DNA of 64,000 nucleotides, taken from the NCBI RefSeq assembly GCF_024346675.1, contig NZ_AP024850.1, forward strand, positions 3,534,001 through 3,598,000. The letters run 5' to 3'. Within the stretch, counting starts at the first letter, position 1, and every line of letters begins with the position of its first letter. Source of the DNA: Photobacterium sanguinicancri (GTDB lineage Bacteria > Pseudomonadota > Gammaproteobacteria > Enterobacterales > Vibrionaceae). The position numbers and the translations under genes are program-made. Below, piece by piece: positions 21,328 to 30,527 of this stretch. Below the pieces are notes generated by a model, which worked only from the letters and a program-made list of their open reading frames with translations, was not told where the DNA came from and ran no database searches.

Positions 21328-21344
21328 TGCACCAAAATGGTGCA
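21328..21344. promoter_or_regulatory. NtrC binding site upstream of glnA (strong)
   Basis: TGCACCAAAATGGTGCA is a 17-base near-perfect dyad matching the NtrC operator. It is centred about 118 bases upstream of the start predicted from the sigma-54 promoter, as in the enterobacterial glnA enhancer. Confidence 0.9.
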
Positions 21345-21350
21345 ATTGAA

Positions 21351-21407
21351 TCACCATAATTGTGCAGAAATGGATTCTCATTGTCTCAAAAACACCAAAA
21401 TCGTGCA
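21351..21407. promoter_or_regulatory. Two weaker NtrC sites upstream of glnA
   Basis: CACCATAATTGTGC (from 21352) and ACACCAAAATCGTGCA (21392-21407) are degenerate copies of the strong NtrC dyad. They sit between it and the sigma-54 promoter, where low-affinity governor sites are known in enteric glnA. Confidence 0.65.
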
Positions 21408-21426
21408 TTTTTTGGGACTTTAAAAA

Positions 21427-21443
21427 TTGGCACACTTTTCGCT
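21427..21443 (+). promoter_or_regulatory. Sigma-54 promoter of glnA
   Basis: TTGGCAC at 21427 and TCGCT at 21439 place the invariant GG (21429) and GC (21441) with the required ten-base gap. The predicted start is near 21454, about 70 bases before the glnA ATG. Confidence 0.88.
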
Positions 21444-21526
21444 TAGCATAATTCATATAGCTCATCATCGAGCAATGAAAAAGTTTTGCGGCCAGTTGCC
21501 CAATCTAACACCGGAGGTTACTCAAG

Positions 21527-22936
21527 ATGTCAGTAGAAAACGTACTCGCGCTAATCCAGGAAAATGAAGTTAAGTTTATTGATCTACGTTTTACCGATAC
21601 CAAAGGTAAAGAACAGCACATCTCTATCCCTTCTCACCAAATCGATGCTGATTTTTTTGAAGAAGGTAAAATGTTTGATGGTTCATCTGTTGCTGGCTGG
21701 AAAGGCATTAATGAATCTGACATGGTGATGATGCCTGACGCATCAAGCGCAGTACTCGACCCATTCACGGAAGATGCAACGCTTAACATTCGCTGTGACA
21801 TCCTTGAGCCTGCAACTATGCAAGGCTACGATCGTGACCCTCGCTCTATCGCTAAACGTGCTGAAGAGTTCATGCGCTCTACAGGCCTAGCAGATAACGT
21901 ACTTGTGGGTCCTGAACCAGAGTTCTTCCTATTTGATGACGTGAAGTTCAACACTGACATGTCAGGCTCTTTCTTCAAAATTGACGATGTTGAAGCGGCA
22001 TGGAACACAGGCTCTGATTTCGATGGCGGTAACAAAGGTCACCGTCCAGGCGTGAAAGGCGGTTACTTCCCAGTCGCGCCAGTTGATTCATCACAAGATA
22101 TCCGTTCTGCTATGTGTTTAATCATGGAAGAAATGGGCCTTGTGGTTGAAGCGCACCACCACGAAGTGGCAACAGCGGGCCAAAATGAGATCGCGACACG
22201 CTTCAACACCCTAACCACCAAAGCTGATGAAATCCAAATCTACAAATACGTCGTACACAACGTGGCGCACGCATTTGGTAAAACAGCGACCTTCATGCCA
22301 AAACCACTGGTAGGTGATAACGGCAGCGGTATGCACGTACATATGTCACTAGGCAAAGACGGTGTAAACCTATTTGCTGGCGACAAGTACGGCGGCCTAT
22401 CTGAAATGGCGCTTTTCTACATCGGCGGTATCATCAAGCACGCACGTGCAATCAACGCATTCGCAAACCCTGCAACTAACTCGTACAAACGTCTAGTTCC
22501 TGGTTTTGAAGCACCTGTAATGCTGGCTTACTCAGCACGTAACCGTTCGGCATCTATCCGAATTCCAGTAGTACCAAGCCCTAAAGGTCGTCGTATCGAA
22601 GTTCGCTTTGGTGACCCAGCAGCTAACCCATACTTAGCATTCGCAGCAATGCTGATGGCAGGTCTTGACGGTATCCAGAACAAAATTCACCCAGGTGAAG
22701 CGATGGATAAAGACTTGTACGACCTACCAGCAGAAGAAGCAGCTGAAATTCCAACAGTGGCTGAATCACTACAAGGTGCCCTACAGTCTCTAGACGAAGA
22801 CCGTGAGTTCCTAACCGCTGGTGGCGTATTCTCTAACGACTTCATTGATTCTTACATCAAGCTAAAATCTGAAGACGTAGAGAAAGTAAACATGACAACT
22901 CACCCACTTGAGTTTGAACTTTACTACTCAGTATAA
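21527..22936 (+). CDS. glnA: Glutamine synthetase, type I
   Basis: GlnA makes glutamine from glutamate, ammonia and ATP and is the centre of nitrogen assimilation. It has 469 residues, the family length. Landmarks are the DGSSVAGW substrate region near 50, the metal- and ATP-binding EPEFF and HHEVATAGQ segments, the NRSASIRIP segment and the adenylylation site in MDKDLYDLP (Tyr398 counting Met). GGAGGT lies eight bases before the ATG. Transcription has a sigma-54/NtrC promoter and probably a CRP-linked sigma-70 promoter upstream, and a strong terminator follows. Confidence 0.98.
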   Translation: MSVENVLALIQENEVKFIDLRFTDTKGKEQHISIPSHQIDADFFEEGKMFDGSSVAGWKGINESDMVMMPDASSAVLDPFTEDATLNIRCDILEPATMQGYDRDPRSIAKRAEEFMRSTGLADNVLVGPEPEFFLFDDVKFNTDMSGSFFKIDDVEAAWNTGSDFDGGNKGHRPGVKGGYFPVAPVDSSQDIRSAMCLIMEEMGLVVEAHHHEVATAGQNEIATRFNTLTTKADEIQIYKYVVHNVAHAFGKTATFMPKPLVGDNGSGMHVHMSLGKDGVNLFAGDKYGGLSEMALFYIGGIIKHARAINAFANPATNSYKRLVPGFEAPVMLAYSARNRSASIRIPVVPSPKGRRIEVRFGDPAANPYLAFAAMLMAGLDGIQNKIHPGEAMDKDLYDLPAEEAAEIPTVAESLQGALQSLDEDREFLTAGGVFSNDFIDSYIKLKSEDVEKVNMTTHPLEFELYYSV

Positions 22937-22968
22937 GTAACTGAGAAACCAATCAGTAAGTAAAACTT

Positions 22969-22997
22969 CGACCCGCTTCACAAGCGGGTCGTTTTAT
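22969..22997 (+). terminator. Rho-independent terminator of glnA
   Basis: A ten-base stem CGACCCGCTT / AAGCGGGTCG with loop CAC is followed by TTTTATTATT. It separates glnA from the glnL-glnG unit. Confidence 0.92.
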
Positions 22998-23060
22998 TAT
23001 TGCCCCACTAGCTCTAATCACTAACCTCGATGTATCCATTCTTATTTTTTAGGTTATAGC

Positions 23061-23639
23061 GTGTTCAAATCATGGCTTACCTTCGCACTGGTTATTTGCT
23101 GCACCATCACATCGATACAGGCACAAGCAAACATTTACACCTGGACCGACGAAAATGGCATCGTGCATTTTTCTGATCAGCCCCACGCTAAAGCGGATAT
23201 TTTCCCTATTGATGTCGCACCCGTATCAAAACCGCCAAAACAACCTACGAATAAAAACAGCGCCACCTCGGCGCAAGGTAATAACGGGGATAGCCGTCAC
23301 CTTCTTTTTGATACTGAGTTACCTAAACATACCAAGCCATCAAGTATCCAAATCATGTCGCCATTACATGAGCAAACCATCCGTAACAACGAAGGTATTA
23401 TCACGCTTTCTGCCGTCGCGAATCGCACTATGGATAAGGGGCATACCGCCAAGCTCTACCTCGATGGTAAGGCATATGGAAAAAGCCAAACCCGACTCGA
23501 TTGGCGCTTAGTCGATATCGATCGTGGTAGCCATCAATTACAAGTTAAGTTATTAAAATACGGCAAGGTTATTGCATCATCAGAAAAGATAACTGTCTTT
23601 CTTCACCGCGCTTCACGCTTACACCCCAATAGGCCATAA
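23061..23639 (+). CDS. DUF4124-domain secreted protein
   Basis: This is a 192-residue predicted periplasmic protein starting with GTG. The signal peptide is near 1-22 (cleavage near QAQA-NIY). It is followed directly by the DUF4124 motif (IYTWTDENGIVHFSDQP, residues about 24-40). The C-terminal half (residues about 95-180) looks like a beta-sandwich (IQIMSPLHEQTIRNNEGI...). The function is unknown. It lies between glnA and glnL, a place I recall a DUF4124 gene occupying in other Vibrionaceae, but no nitrogen role can be read from the sequence. Confidence 0.8.
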   Translation: MFKSWLTFALVICCTITSIQAQANIYTWTDENGIVHFSDQPHAKADIFPIDVAPVSKPPKQPTNKNSATSAQGNNGDSRHLLFDTELPKHTKPSSIQIMSPLHEQTIRNNEGIITLSAVANRTMDKGHTAKLYLDGKAYGKSQTRLDWRLVDIDRGSHQLQVKLLKYGKVIASSEKITVFLHRASRLHPNRP

Positions 23640-23714
23640 CAGGTACTATCGGGGGGCAAGTGTGCAAGGTTAGCCACCCCGCTATCACTCCGTAGTCAGA
23701 CAGGTTACACTTGA

Positions 23715-23733
23715 TTGCACCAACATAGTGCAA
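23715..23733. promoter_or_regulatory. NtrC binding site in front of glnL
   Basis: TTGCACCAACATAGTGCAA is a dyad with perfect six-base arms on the NtrC pattern (TGCAC-N7-GTGCA core). It lies 54 bases ahead of the glnL start. In enteric bacteria an NtrC site overlaps the glnL promoter and represses it, so autoregulation of glnL-glnG is likely. Confidence 0.8.
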
Positions 23734-23786
23734 TGCGATTTTTGGGAAATTACCTTTCAAGAATACGCACCACAAGGAAGATGACC

Positions 23787-24836
23787 GTGACTGCTGACTT
23801 TATGCCGCTGATTTTAGATAACCTCGTAACTGCGATCGTGCTACTCGATGAAGAGCTCACCATTCGCTATGTTAACCCAGCCACCGAGCAACTTTTTTCT
23901 TCAAGTCAGCGACGCCTCACTCATAGCCACTTCCCTGACTTACTGCAGCACTCGTCACTCGATTTAGGGCTAATACAAGCGACGTTACAAAGCGGTCAAG
24001 GCTTAGCCGACAGTGATGTCACCTTTGTTATTGATGGCCGTCACCACACCTTAGAGCTCAACGCGAGCCCAGTTTCGTGGCAAAAAGAATTACTGATCTT
24101 ATTGGAACTCAAACCGATTGATCAACAACGTCGGATCAGCCAAGAGCAAAACCAATATGTGCAGCAGCAAGCCGCAAAAGAGCTTGTGCGCGGACTGGCG
24201 CACGAGATTAAAAACCCGCTTGGTGGCTTACGAGGTGCAGCCCAGCTCCTTGAAAAAACCTTGCCAGATCCAAGCTACACCGAATACACCCAAATGATCA
24301 TCGAGCAAGCCGATCGCTTACGAAACTTGGTTGACCGCTTATTAGGCCCCCAACGTCCAGGGAATCGCCAAGTAGACAACATTCACGTGGTATTAGAAAA
24401 AGTACGCCAACTGGTGAGCTTAGACAATAATGATGCCATCACGATCGCCCGTGATTATGATCCTAGCCTACCCGATTTCACCATGGACCCCGAGCAGCTC
24501 GAACAAGCACTACTGAATATTGTCGGTAATGCCGCACTGGCGCTTCGCGATACCGAACAAGGGCGTATCACACTGAAGACACGCACTGCGCATCAAGCAT
24601 TAATTCACGGCAAGCGCTTTCGCGTCGCAGCGAAAATCGACATTATCGATAACGGCCCAGGGATCCCGAGTGATATTCAAGATACCTTGTTTTACCCCAT
24701 GGTCACTGGCCGTGATGGCGGTACAGGGCTGGGATTGTCGATTGCACGTAACTTGATTGATCAACACCAAGGAAAAATCGAAGTATTAAGTTGGCCGGGG
24801 CATACTCAATTTACGATTTTCCTACCCATTAAATAA
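23787..24836 (+). CDS. glnL: Nitrogen regulation sensor kinase/phosphatase NtrB
   Basis: NtrB phosphorylates or, with PII, dephosphorylates NtrC according to glutamine status. A PAS domain (residues about 1-115) precedes the dimerisation helix with the phospho-acceptor H139 ([12 protein letters not shown]) and the ATPase domain: N box [11 protein letters not shown]1 DNGPGIP and G2 [10 protein letters not shown]. The frame is open from 23715, but AAGGAAG at 23774 points to the GTG at 23787, giving 349 residues, identical in length to E. coli NtrB. glnG follows 33 bases later. Confidence 0.96.
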   Translation: MTADFMPLILDNLVTAIVLLDEELTIRYVNPATEQLFSSSQRRLTHSHFPDLLQHSSLDLGLIQATLQSGQGLADSDVTFVIDGRHHTLELNASPVSWQKELLILLELKPIDQQRRISQEQNQYVQQQAAKELVRGLAHEIKNPLGGLRGAAQLLEKTLPDPSYTEYTQMIIEQADRLRNLVDRLLGPQRPGNRQVDNIHVVLEKVRQLVSLDNNDAITIARDYDPSLPDFTMDPEQLEQALLNIVGNAALALRDTEQGRITLKTRTAHQALIHGKRFRVAAKIDIIDNGPGIPSDIQDTLFYPMVTGRDGGTGLGLSIARNLIDQHQGKIEVLSWPGHTQFTIFLPIK

Positions 24837-24869
24837 TCACAATAACGACAATTTCACTGAGGAGGCACA

Positions 24870-26273
24870 ATGAGCAAAGGAATGATCTGGGTCGTTGACG
24901 ACGACAATTCAATTCGTTGGGTATTAGAAAAAACCCTGACCACTGCAGGCATGCGCTGTGAAACATTTGCAGATGCTGACAGCGTGCTTGAAGCCTTAGA
25001 ACGCAGTGTACCCGATGTACTCGTCTCTGATATTCGAATGCCAGGCACCGATGGTCTAACACTGCTTAAAGGCTTACAACAGGATCATCCAACGCTTCCC
25101 GTTATAATCATGACCGCCCATTCAGATCTTGATGCAGCCGTGAATGCCTATCAAGAAGGGGCTTTTGAATACCTGCCAAAACCCTTTGATATTGATGAAA
25201 CCGTCAGTTTGGTTGAACGAGCCGTCAGTCACAGCCAAGAACAAAAACGCCAACAACCCGAGCAAGTGCTAAAACCGGCGCCTGAAATTATTGGTGAAGC
25301 GCCGGCAATGCAGGAAGTCTTCCGTGCTATTGGGCGACTATCTCGCTCCTCGATTTCAGTGCTGATCAACGGTGAATCTGGCACAGGTAAAGAACTCGTC
25401 GCGCACGCACTGCACCGCCACAGTCCACGTAAGAGCAATGCATTCATCGCTTTAAACATGGCTGCGATCCCTAAAGACTTGATTGAGTCTGAATTATTTG
25501 GTCACGAGAAAGGAGCATTTACAGGGGCGAACAGCGTACGCCAAGGGCGCTTTGAGCAAGCGAATGGAGGCACACTGTTTTTAGATGAAATCGGGGATAT
25601 GCCACTGGATATTCAAACCCGATTATTGCGTGTATTAGCTGATGGTCAATTCTACCGTGTCGGCGGCCACTCTCCCGTCAACGTTGATGTTCGTATCATC
25701 GCGGCGACCCACCAAAACCTTGAGCGTCTCGTGGCTGATGGTGGTTTTCGTGATGATTTATTCCATCGCCTCAATGTTATTCGCGTCCATTTACCCGCAC
25801 TCAAAGACCGCCGCCAAGATATTCCGCAACTCACCCAGCATTTTTTACAACGCGCCTCAGATGAACTCGCCGTTGAAGTAAAAACGTTGCATTCGAGCAC
25901 TGAAGTGATGTTATCCAACTTGGATTGGCCGGGTAATGTTCGACAGCTTGAGAACACCTGCCGTTGGCTGACAGTTATGGCTAGTGGTAAAGAAATACTG
26001 CCTGCTGACTTGCCACCAGAGCTCATCCAACCGACACCTACAGTACAAGTTGGTGATCTCCCTGACTGGCACACTGCATTAGCCCGTTGGGCCAAAGAAG
26101 CCTTAGCTCAGGGCGAACATGACTTACTGAGTGAAGCGCTACCCGCTTTTGAAAAAATTTTATTAGATACGGCACTGGCACATACTCATGGCCATAAACA
26201 AGAGGCCGCAAAATTACTGGGATGGGGACGCAATACCCTTACGCGAAAGCTCAAAGAACTGGATATAAGCTAG
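24870..26273 (+). CDS. glnG: Nitrogen regulation response regulator NtrC
   Basis: NtrC is the sigma-54-dependent activator of nitrogen genes. A receiver domain (about 1-120; acidic pair DDD at 10-12, phospho-acceptor D54, K104 region LPKPFD) is followed by an AAA+ domain (Walker A GESGTGKE, sigma-54 loop GAFTGA, Walker [12 protein letters not shown]) and a Fis-type helix-turn-helix ([20 protein letters not shown]). It has 467 residues, the usual length. GAGGAG at 24858 is placed seven bases before the ATG. It is co-transcribed with glnL. Confidence 0.97.
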   Translation: MSKGMIWVVDDDNSIRWVLEKTLTTAGMRCETFADADSVLEALERSVPDVLVSDIRMPGTDGLTLLKGLQQDHPTLPVIIMTAHSDLDAAVNAYQEGAFEYLPKPFDIDETVSLVERAVSHSQEQKRQQPEQVLKPAPEIIGEAPAMQEVFRAIGRLSRSSISVLINGESGTGKELVAHALHRHSPRKSNAFIALNMAAIPKDLIESELFGHEKGAFTGANSVRQGRFEQANGGTLFLDEIGDMPLDIQTRLLRVLADGQFYRVGGHSPVNVDVRIIAATHQNLERLVADGGFRDDLFHRLNVIRVHLPALKDRRQDIPQLTQHFLQRASDELAVEVKTLHSSTEVMLSNLDWPGNVRQLENTCRWLTVMASGKEILPADLPPELIQPTPTVQVGDLPDWHTALARWAKEALAQGEHDLLSEALPAFEKILLDTALAHTHGHKQEAAKLLGWGRNTLTRKLKELDIS

Positions 26274-26521
26274 TCTACTATTGCGTGCTTGCACAATCCC
26301 AAAAACAAACATCGCCAATGCGATTAAACCTTACCTTTTACAGTGGTAATTAGGGGTTTATTCGCATTACTCATTACGTTGCTAAATATGACTACCCCTT
26401 GATCATAAAAGGTATATTTGATGGCAACAAAATGTACTTTTTTCGACATGTTTAGTTGCATCAAAATTCAAGATAAGCCACTATCCCCTATCTCATTATA
26501 CTGTACGATTCTCCAATAAGA

Positions 26522-29086
26522 ATGATACGCCTTCCCATGTTGACGCTCCGCACAGCAGTGATGTTACCTTTTACTATGGTCCTACTTTTAACCGTGGGCG
26601 TCATCGCAATCGCACAACATAATAGCTATGAGCGCATGTTAGCGGAAGTCAGTAATAAGCTCTTATCGTCGTACACCAAAAACATCAGTAATGATTTAAA
26701 TTTATTTCTTGGCGACCCATTCAAAACGAATAAAACGCTAGCCGACAGTATCCAACGACACCGCTTATATCAACCGCCAACACTCACGGTGCTGGAAGGC
26801 TACTTATTCGATGCTATTTCTTCGCTTTATATCAGCCAAAAACAAATCAATACCATCGCTTTTGCCAGCGAAGAAAAATTCTTCGTCGGTTACCGTAAAG
26901 AAAAAAATCAGCAATATTCATTACTGCTCAAAGATCAGCGTACGGCCAATGATTTATACATCTTTGATGGTAATAGCTACCACCACCCAACCAGCCATAA
27001 AATCAAAAATTACAACCCAGTAGAGCGACCTTGGTACCGCCCATTTGCCCAAAAACGTCAAGCTGGTTGGTCTGATGTTTATACCAATATGGACGAAAAT
27101 CAGACCCTTACCATTTCTGCAGCCTCTCCAGTCATGCAAAATAATCGTCTTATCGGGGTCACAGTTACCGACATCAACCTCAGCCATATTAATAAATTTT
27201 TAGCCAATGAAGCACGATCGACTACTGGCACAACGTATATTTTGGATGATAAAGGGTTACTGATTGCCACATCCGTCAATCAAAAAGTAGTCAGTAATAC
27301 TTTCAAACGCCTTCCGCCATCAGAAAGCGCTTCATCTGTGGTTGCTGCGAGTGGTCAGTATATTCAGGACCGCCAACTCAACACGCTTAGTCGCAGTACG
27401 GTTTTTTCATTCTCACACAACAATACCCGTTATTTCAGTCGTATCACGCCCTATCAAGATGAATATAACCTCAATTGGTCGATTGTTGTCACCACTGCCG
27501 AAACCGATTTATTAGGTCAGTTACCGCAACAGCAAATGATGGGGCTTATTGCCGCATTAATCCTCGGCGGTGGCGGGCTACTGATAGGTTTATCCGTTTT
27601 AGGGCGGATTACCCGCCCAATCACAGATATCGCTGAAGCGTCAAAAAAATTGACTGAAAGTAACTGGGACATCCCTGTGCGTGAAGGGATCTCGTTGAAA
27701 GAGACCCAGCAGCTCGTTAGTTCAATCAAATCCATGTCACACCGCTTGCAGCAGTCGTTCACTTCTCTGAGAAAGCATGTCCTTTTTGATAACTTAACGG
27801 GTTTATTAAGCCAGCAAGGTTTGGTGGATAGCACCAGTAAACTGCGTTCAGGAACAGATGCAGGGTTAGTGCTGATTGGCTTGAAATCGTTTAGGAATAT
27901 CAACGACAGCTTGGGCCACATCAATGGTGACCAGCTATTAGTACAGATTGCCACTCGCTTTGAACAAGTAATGTCTAATCACATTCAATTAAGTCGACTC
28001 AGCCGTGATGAGTTTGCGCTTTTTAGCCAACAATCCTTCACTACAGAGCAAATTGAACAACTAGCAAAGCGGGCATTAGAAATTTTCCATCGACCTTTTG
28101 TTATTGATGGTATCGACGTAATGCTGCGGGCTCGGGCAGGTATCGTGAATGGGGCATTACCGGAGAGTGGCATCAATGGATGGTTGCGTAATGCGAGCTT
28201 GGCGCTCAGTGAAGCAAAACAACATGAGCACCCACTTCACTGCCATTACCAACCAAGCATGATGACAACGTCAATCGAACAAACACGATTAACCGCCGAT
28301 CTAAAACGGGCAATCGACAATCATGAATTTGAAGTGTATTACCAACCCATCATCGATTTACACCACAATAAAGCCTGTGGTGCAGAAGCATTGGTGCGCT
28401 GGCATAGCCCGACACGAGGCTTAGTACCACCTAATGACTTCATTCCCTTAGCCGAAGATAGCGGCATGATTATCGAAATTGGCCACCAAATTTTGCATCA
28501 AGCCTGTATGCAGACTTACGACCAAATTCAAAAAGGCCACTGGCCAACCGACTTCTTACTACACGTGAATTTATCGGTCTGCCAACTGCTACAAACTGGA
28601 TTCCTTGCTCAACTGGAAACCGTATTAGCAGAAACCAAACTTCCTGCGAAAAATTTGACCTTAGAAGTCACTGAATCACGTTTAGTGACTCAACCATTAC
28701 TGACAACACAGATATTGAAGGAAATTCAAAGCTTAGGAATCCACATTGCCATCGATGATTTTGGCACGGGTTACTCTTCCCTGGCTTACCTAAATCAGCT
28801 TCCGTTTAATAGCCTTAAAATTGACCGCTCATTCATCAATCAAATGATGGTGACAGAAAACTACAGCGCCATTGTCACCGCCGTCATTAGCATTGCACAC
28901 AACTTTCAAGCTGATACGGTGGCAGAAGGTGTCGAAACGGCCGAGCAAGCAACTAAGCTCAAGCAGTTAGGTTGCCGCTATGCCCAAGGCTTTTACTATG
29001 CACAGCCTAAACCAATGAGTGAATGGTCAACAGAAACGGTAAACAAATCAGGAAAGACACATCAGTTGGCTGAATATCAGGCCTGA
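26522..29086 (+). CDS. Membrane sensor with Cache, HAMP, degenerate GGDEF and intact EAL domain
   Basis: This is an 854-residue inner-membrane protein likely to hydrolyse cyclic-di-GMP. Helix 1 (about 13-30), a periplasmic Cache sensor (about 35-335; RPWYRPFA and GVTVTDINLSHI are typical), helix 2 (about 340-362) and HAMP (about 363-415) come first. The GGDEF domain that follows has SRDEF in place of GGDEF and lacks the first metal aspartate (GLKSFRNIND), so it should not make c-di-GMP. The EAL domain (about 595-840) keeps EAL, the EVTESR glutamate, DDFGTGYSS and the KIDRSF lysine. It is monocistronic, 248 bases after glnG. The signal sensed is unknown. Confidence 0.88.
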   Translation: MIRLPMLTLRTAVMLPFTMVLLLTVGVIAIAQHNSYERMLAEVSNKLLSSYTKNISNDLNLFLGDPFKTNKTLADSIQRHRLYQPPTLTVLEGYLFDAISSLYISQKQINTIAFASEEKFFVGYRKEKNQQYSLLLKDQRTANDLYIFDGNSYHHPTSHKIKNYNPVERPWYRPFAQKRQAGWSDVYTNMDENQTLTISAASPVMQNNRLIGVTVTDINLSHINKFLANEARSTTGTTYILDDKGLLIATSVNQKVVSNTFKRLPPSESASSVVAASGQYIQDRQLNTLSRSTVFSFSHNNTRYFSRITPYQDEYNLNWSIVVTTAETDLLGQLPQQQMMGLIAALILGGGGLLIGLSVLGRITRPITDIAEASKKLTESNWDIPVREGISLKETQQLVSSIKSMSHRLQQSFTSLRKHVLFDNLTGLLSQQGLVDSTSKLRSGTDAGLVLIGLKSFRNINDSLGHINGDQLLVQIATRFEQVMSNHIQLSRLSRDEFALFSQQSFTTEQIEQLAKRALEIFHRPFVIDGIDVMLRARAGIVNGALPESGINGWLRNASLALSEAKQHEHPLHCHYQPSMMTTSIEQTRLTADLKRAIDNHEFEVYYQPIIDLHHNKACGAEALVRWHSPTRGLVPPNDFIPLAEDSGMIIEIGHQILHQACMQTYDQIQKGHWPTDFLLHVNLSVCQLLQTGFLAQLETVLAETKLPAKNLTLEVTESRLVTQPLLTTQILKEIQSLGIHIAIDDFGTGYSSLAYLNQLPFNSLKIDRSFINQMMVTENYSAIVTAVISIAHNFQADTVAEGVETAEQATKLKQLGCRYAQGFYYAQPKPMSEWSTETVNKSGKTHQLAEYQA

Positions 29087-29164
29087 CTATACTGATAGTC
29101 TGTGCTGCTTTACGTATAATAACGCACCAAATTTTCTCAGACTTCAATTAGGGCACCCAAAATT

Positions 29165-30169
29165 ATGATTACTAAGCACCTTCCTCTTACCGATATTCAC
29201 CGTCACCTTGATGGTAATATTCGTATCAAAACTATCTTAGAGCTTGGTCAACAATTTGGTATGACCCTACCTGCAAATGACATTGAAGCATTGCGCCCGC
29301 ATGTACAAATTGTCGAAGCTGAACCAAGTTTGGTGGCGTTTCTTTCTAAGCTAGATTGGGGGGTTGCGGTACTGGGTGACTTAGATGCTTGTCGCCGTGT
29401 CGCATACGAAAACGTTGAAGACGCCCTGAATGCTCAGATCGATTATGCCGAGTTACGCTTCTCACCTTACTACATGGCAATGAAACATAACCTACCTGTT
29501 GCGGGTGTGGTTGAAGCGGTTGTTGATGGTGTAAAAGCAGGTTGTCGTGACTTCAACGTACAAGCCAACCTGATCGGTATCATGAGCCGTACTTTTGGTA
29601 TTGATGCTTGCCAACAAGAGCTAGATGCATTGCTAACACAAAAAGAAAACTTGGTGGCTATCGATCTAGCGGGTGACGAATTAGGTCAACCGGGCGATCA
29701 ATTTGTAAAACACTTTAAGCAAGTACGCGATGCTAACCTTCGCGTCACCGTGCATGCTGGTGAAGCTGCTGGCCCTGAAAGTATGTGGCAGGCAATTCAA
29801 GAACTGGGCGCGGTACGTATCGGCCACGGTGTTAAAGCGGTGCACGATCCAAAGCTGATGGACTACCTAGCAGAAAACAACATAGGTATCGAATCTTGCC
29901 TAACGTCTAACATTCAAACCAGTACCGTTGAGTCTTACCAATCTCACCCTGTGAAGCAGTTCCTTGACCACGGTATTCTGGCCTGCCTAAATACCGACGA
30001 TCCTGCTGTTGAAGGTATAGAGTTACCATACGAATACGAAGTGGCAGCACCTAAAGTTGGTCTGAGCCAAGATCAAATTCGCCAAGCACAAATTAATGGC
30101 CTAGCGCTGTCTTTCCTATCGGATAGTGAAAAACAAAACTTAAAAGATAAAGCGGCCAAGCGCGCTTAA
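29165..30169 (+). CDS. add: Adenosine deaminase
   Basis: Add deaminates adenosine and deoxyadenosine to inosine forms in purine salvage. It has 334 residues, the family length. The zinc and catalytic residues are visible: H12-x-H14 (DIHRHLDGN), HAGEAAG (His and the catalytic Glu), GHGV and NTDDPAV (Asp pair). A TATAAT box at 29116 is a plausible -10. It stands alone between the EAL gene and the small 42-residue ORF. Confidence 0.97.
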   Translation: MITKHLPLTDIHRHLDGNIRIKTILELGQQFGMTLPANDIEALRPHVQIVEAEPSLVAFLSKLDWGVAVLGDLDACRRVAYENVEDALNAQIDYAELRFSPYYMAMKHNLPVAGVVEAVVDGVKAGCRDFNVQANLIGIMSRTFGIDACQQELDALLTQKENLVAIDLAGDELGQPGDQFVKHFKQVRDANLRVTVHAGEAAGPESMWQAIQELGAVRIGHGVKAVHDPKLMDYLAENNIGIESCLTSNIQTSTVESYQSHPVKQFLDHGILACLNTDDPAVEGIELPYEYEVAAPKVGLSQDQIRQAQINGLALSFLSDSEKQNLKDKAAKRA

Positions 30170-30178
30170 TAAATTGAT

Positions 30179-30226
30179 GAAATATTGCGCAAAAACAGTT
30201 TTCAATAGCAATATTTCGCGTAGAAT
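30179..30226 (+). promoter_or_regulatory. Promoter with flanking inverted repeat ahead of the 42-residue ORF
   Basis: TTTTCA (30199) and TAGAAT (30221) form a sigma-70-like promoter with a 16-base gap. A perfect ten-base inverted repeat, GAAATATTGC (30179-30188) and GCAATATTTC (30208-30217), spans the -35 region. This arrangement suits an operator, but no regulator can be assigned. Confidence 0.5.
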
Positions 30227-30245
30227 ACGCCCACTTTACAATTTT

Positions 30246-30273
30246 CAGTTACCGATATTGCTATCGGTAACTG
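30246..30273 (+). other. Perfect 12-bp hairpin in the leader of the 42-residue ORF
   Basis: CAGTTACCGATA (30246-30257) pairs perfectly with TATCGGTAACTG (30262-30273) around the tetraloop TTGC. It is followed by TTTAAAT rather than a long T run, so it is a weak terminator at best. A transcript from the promoter above would begin about 13 bases before it. An RNA-stabilising or attenuating role is possible. Confidence 0.55.
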
Positions 30274-30302
30274 TTTAAATAACGTCATTGTGGGGAAATT
30301 CC

Positions 30303-30431
30303 ATGCTCGAAAGTTTACTTTCAGTTAGCGTGGCTATGCCAGCCGTCAGTGATTTAGCCGCAGGTGGTATTAACCATTTTGCTGCTGGGGTACTGGCTTT
30401 AATAGCCGCCGTAAATATGTTTTCAAATTAG
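30303..30431 (+). CDS. Small hydrophobic protein, 42 residues, unknown function
   Basis: I do not recognise this protein. ATG at 30303, preceded by GGGGAAA at a normal distance, opens a 42-codon frame ending in TAG. The N-terminus is MLESLLSVSVAMPAVSDLAA and the second half (FAAGVLALIAAVNMF) is a short hydrophobic helix. It has its own promoter-like sequence, a leader hairpin and a strong terminator, which together are the main evidence that it is expressed. It could be a membrane micropeptide, or the transcript could act chiefly as RNA. Confidence 0.6.
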   Translation: MLESLLSVSVAMPAVSDLAAGGINHFAAGVLALIAAVNMFSN

Positions 30432-30455
30432 TTTTACTTAGTTTGAAAGCATATT

Positions 30456-30492
30456 AAAAAAGCCGCGTTATCTGAGATAACGCGGCTTTTTT
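30456..30492. terminator. Bidirectional rho-independent terminator between the small ORF and hemN
   Basis: A perfect 17-bp stem, AAAAAAGCCGCGTTATC / GATAACGCGGCTTTTTT, with loop TGA has T runs on both strands. It serves the small ORF on plus and hemN on minus. Confidence 0.93.
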
Positions 30493-30527
30493 TGTATTCA
30501 AATTATGGTTAACCTAACACGTAAAAG

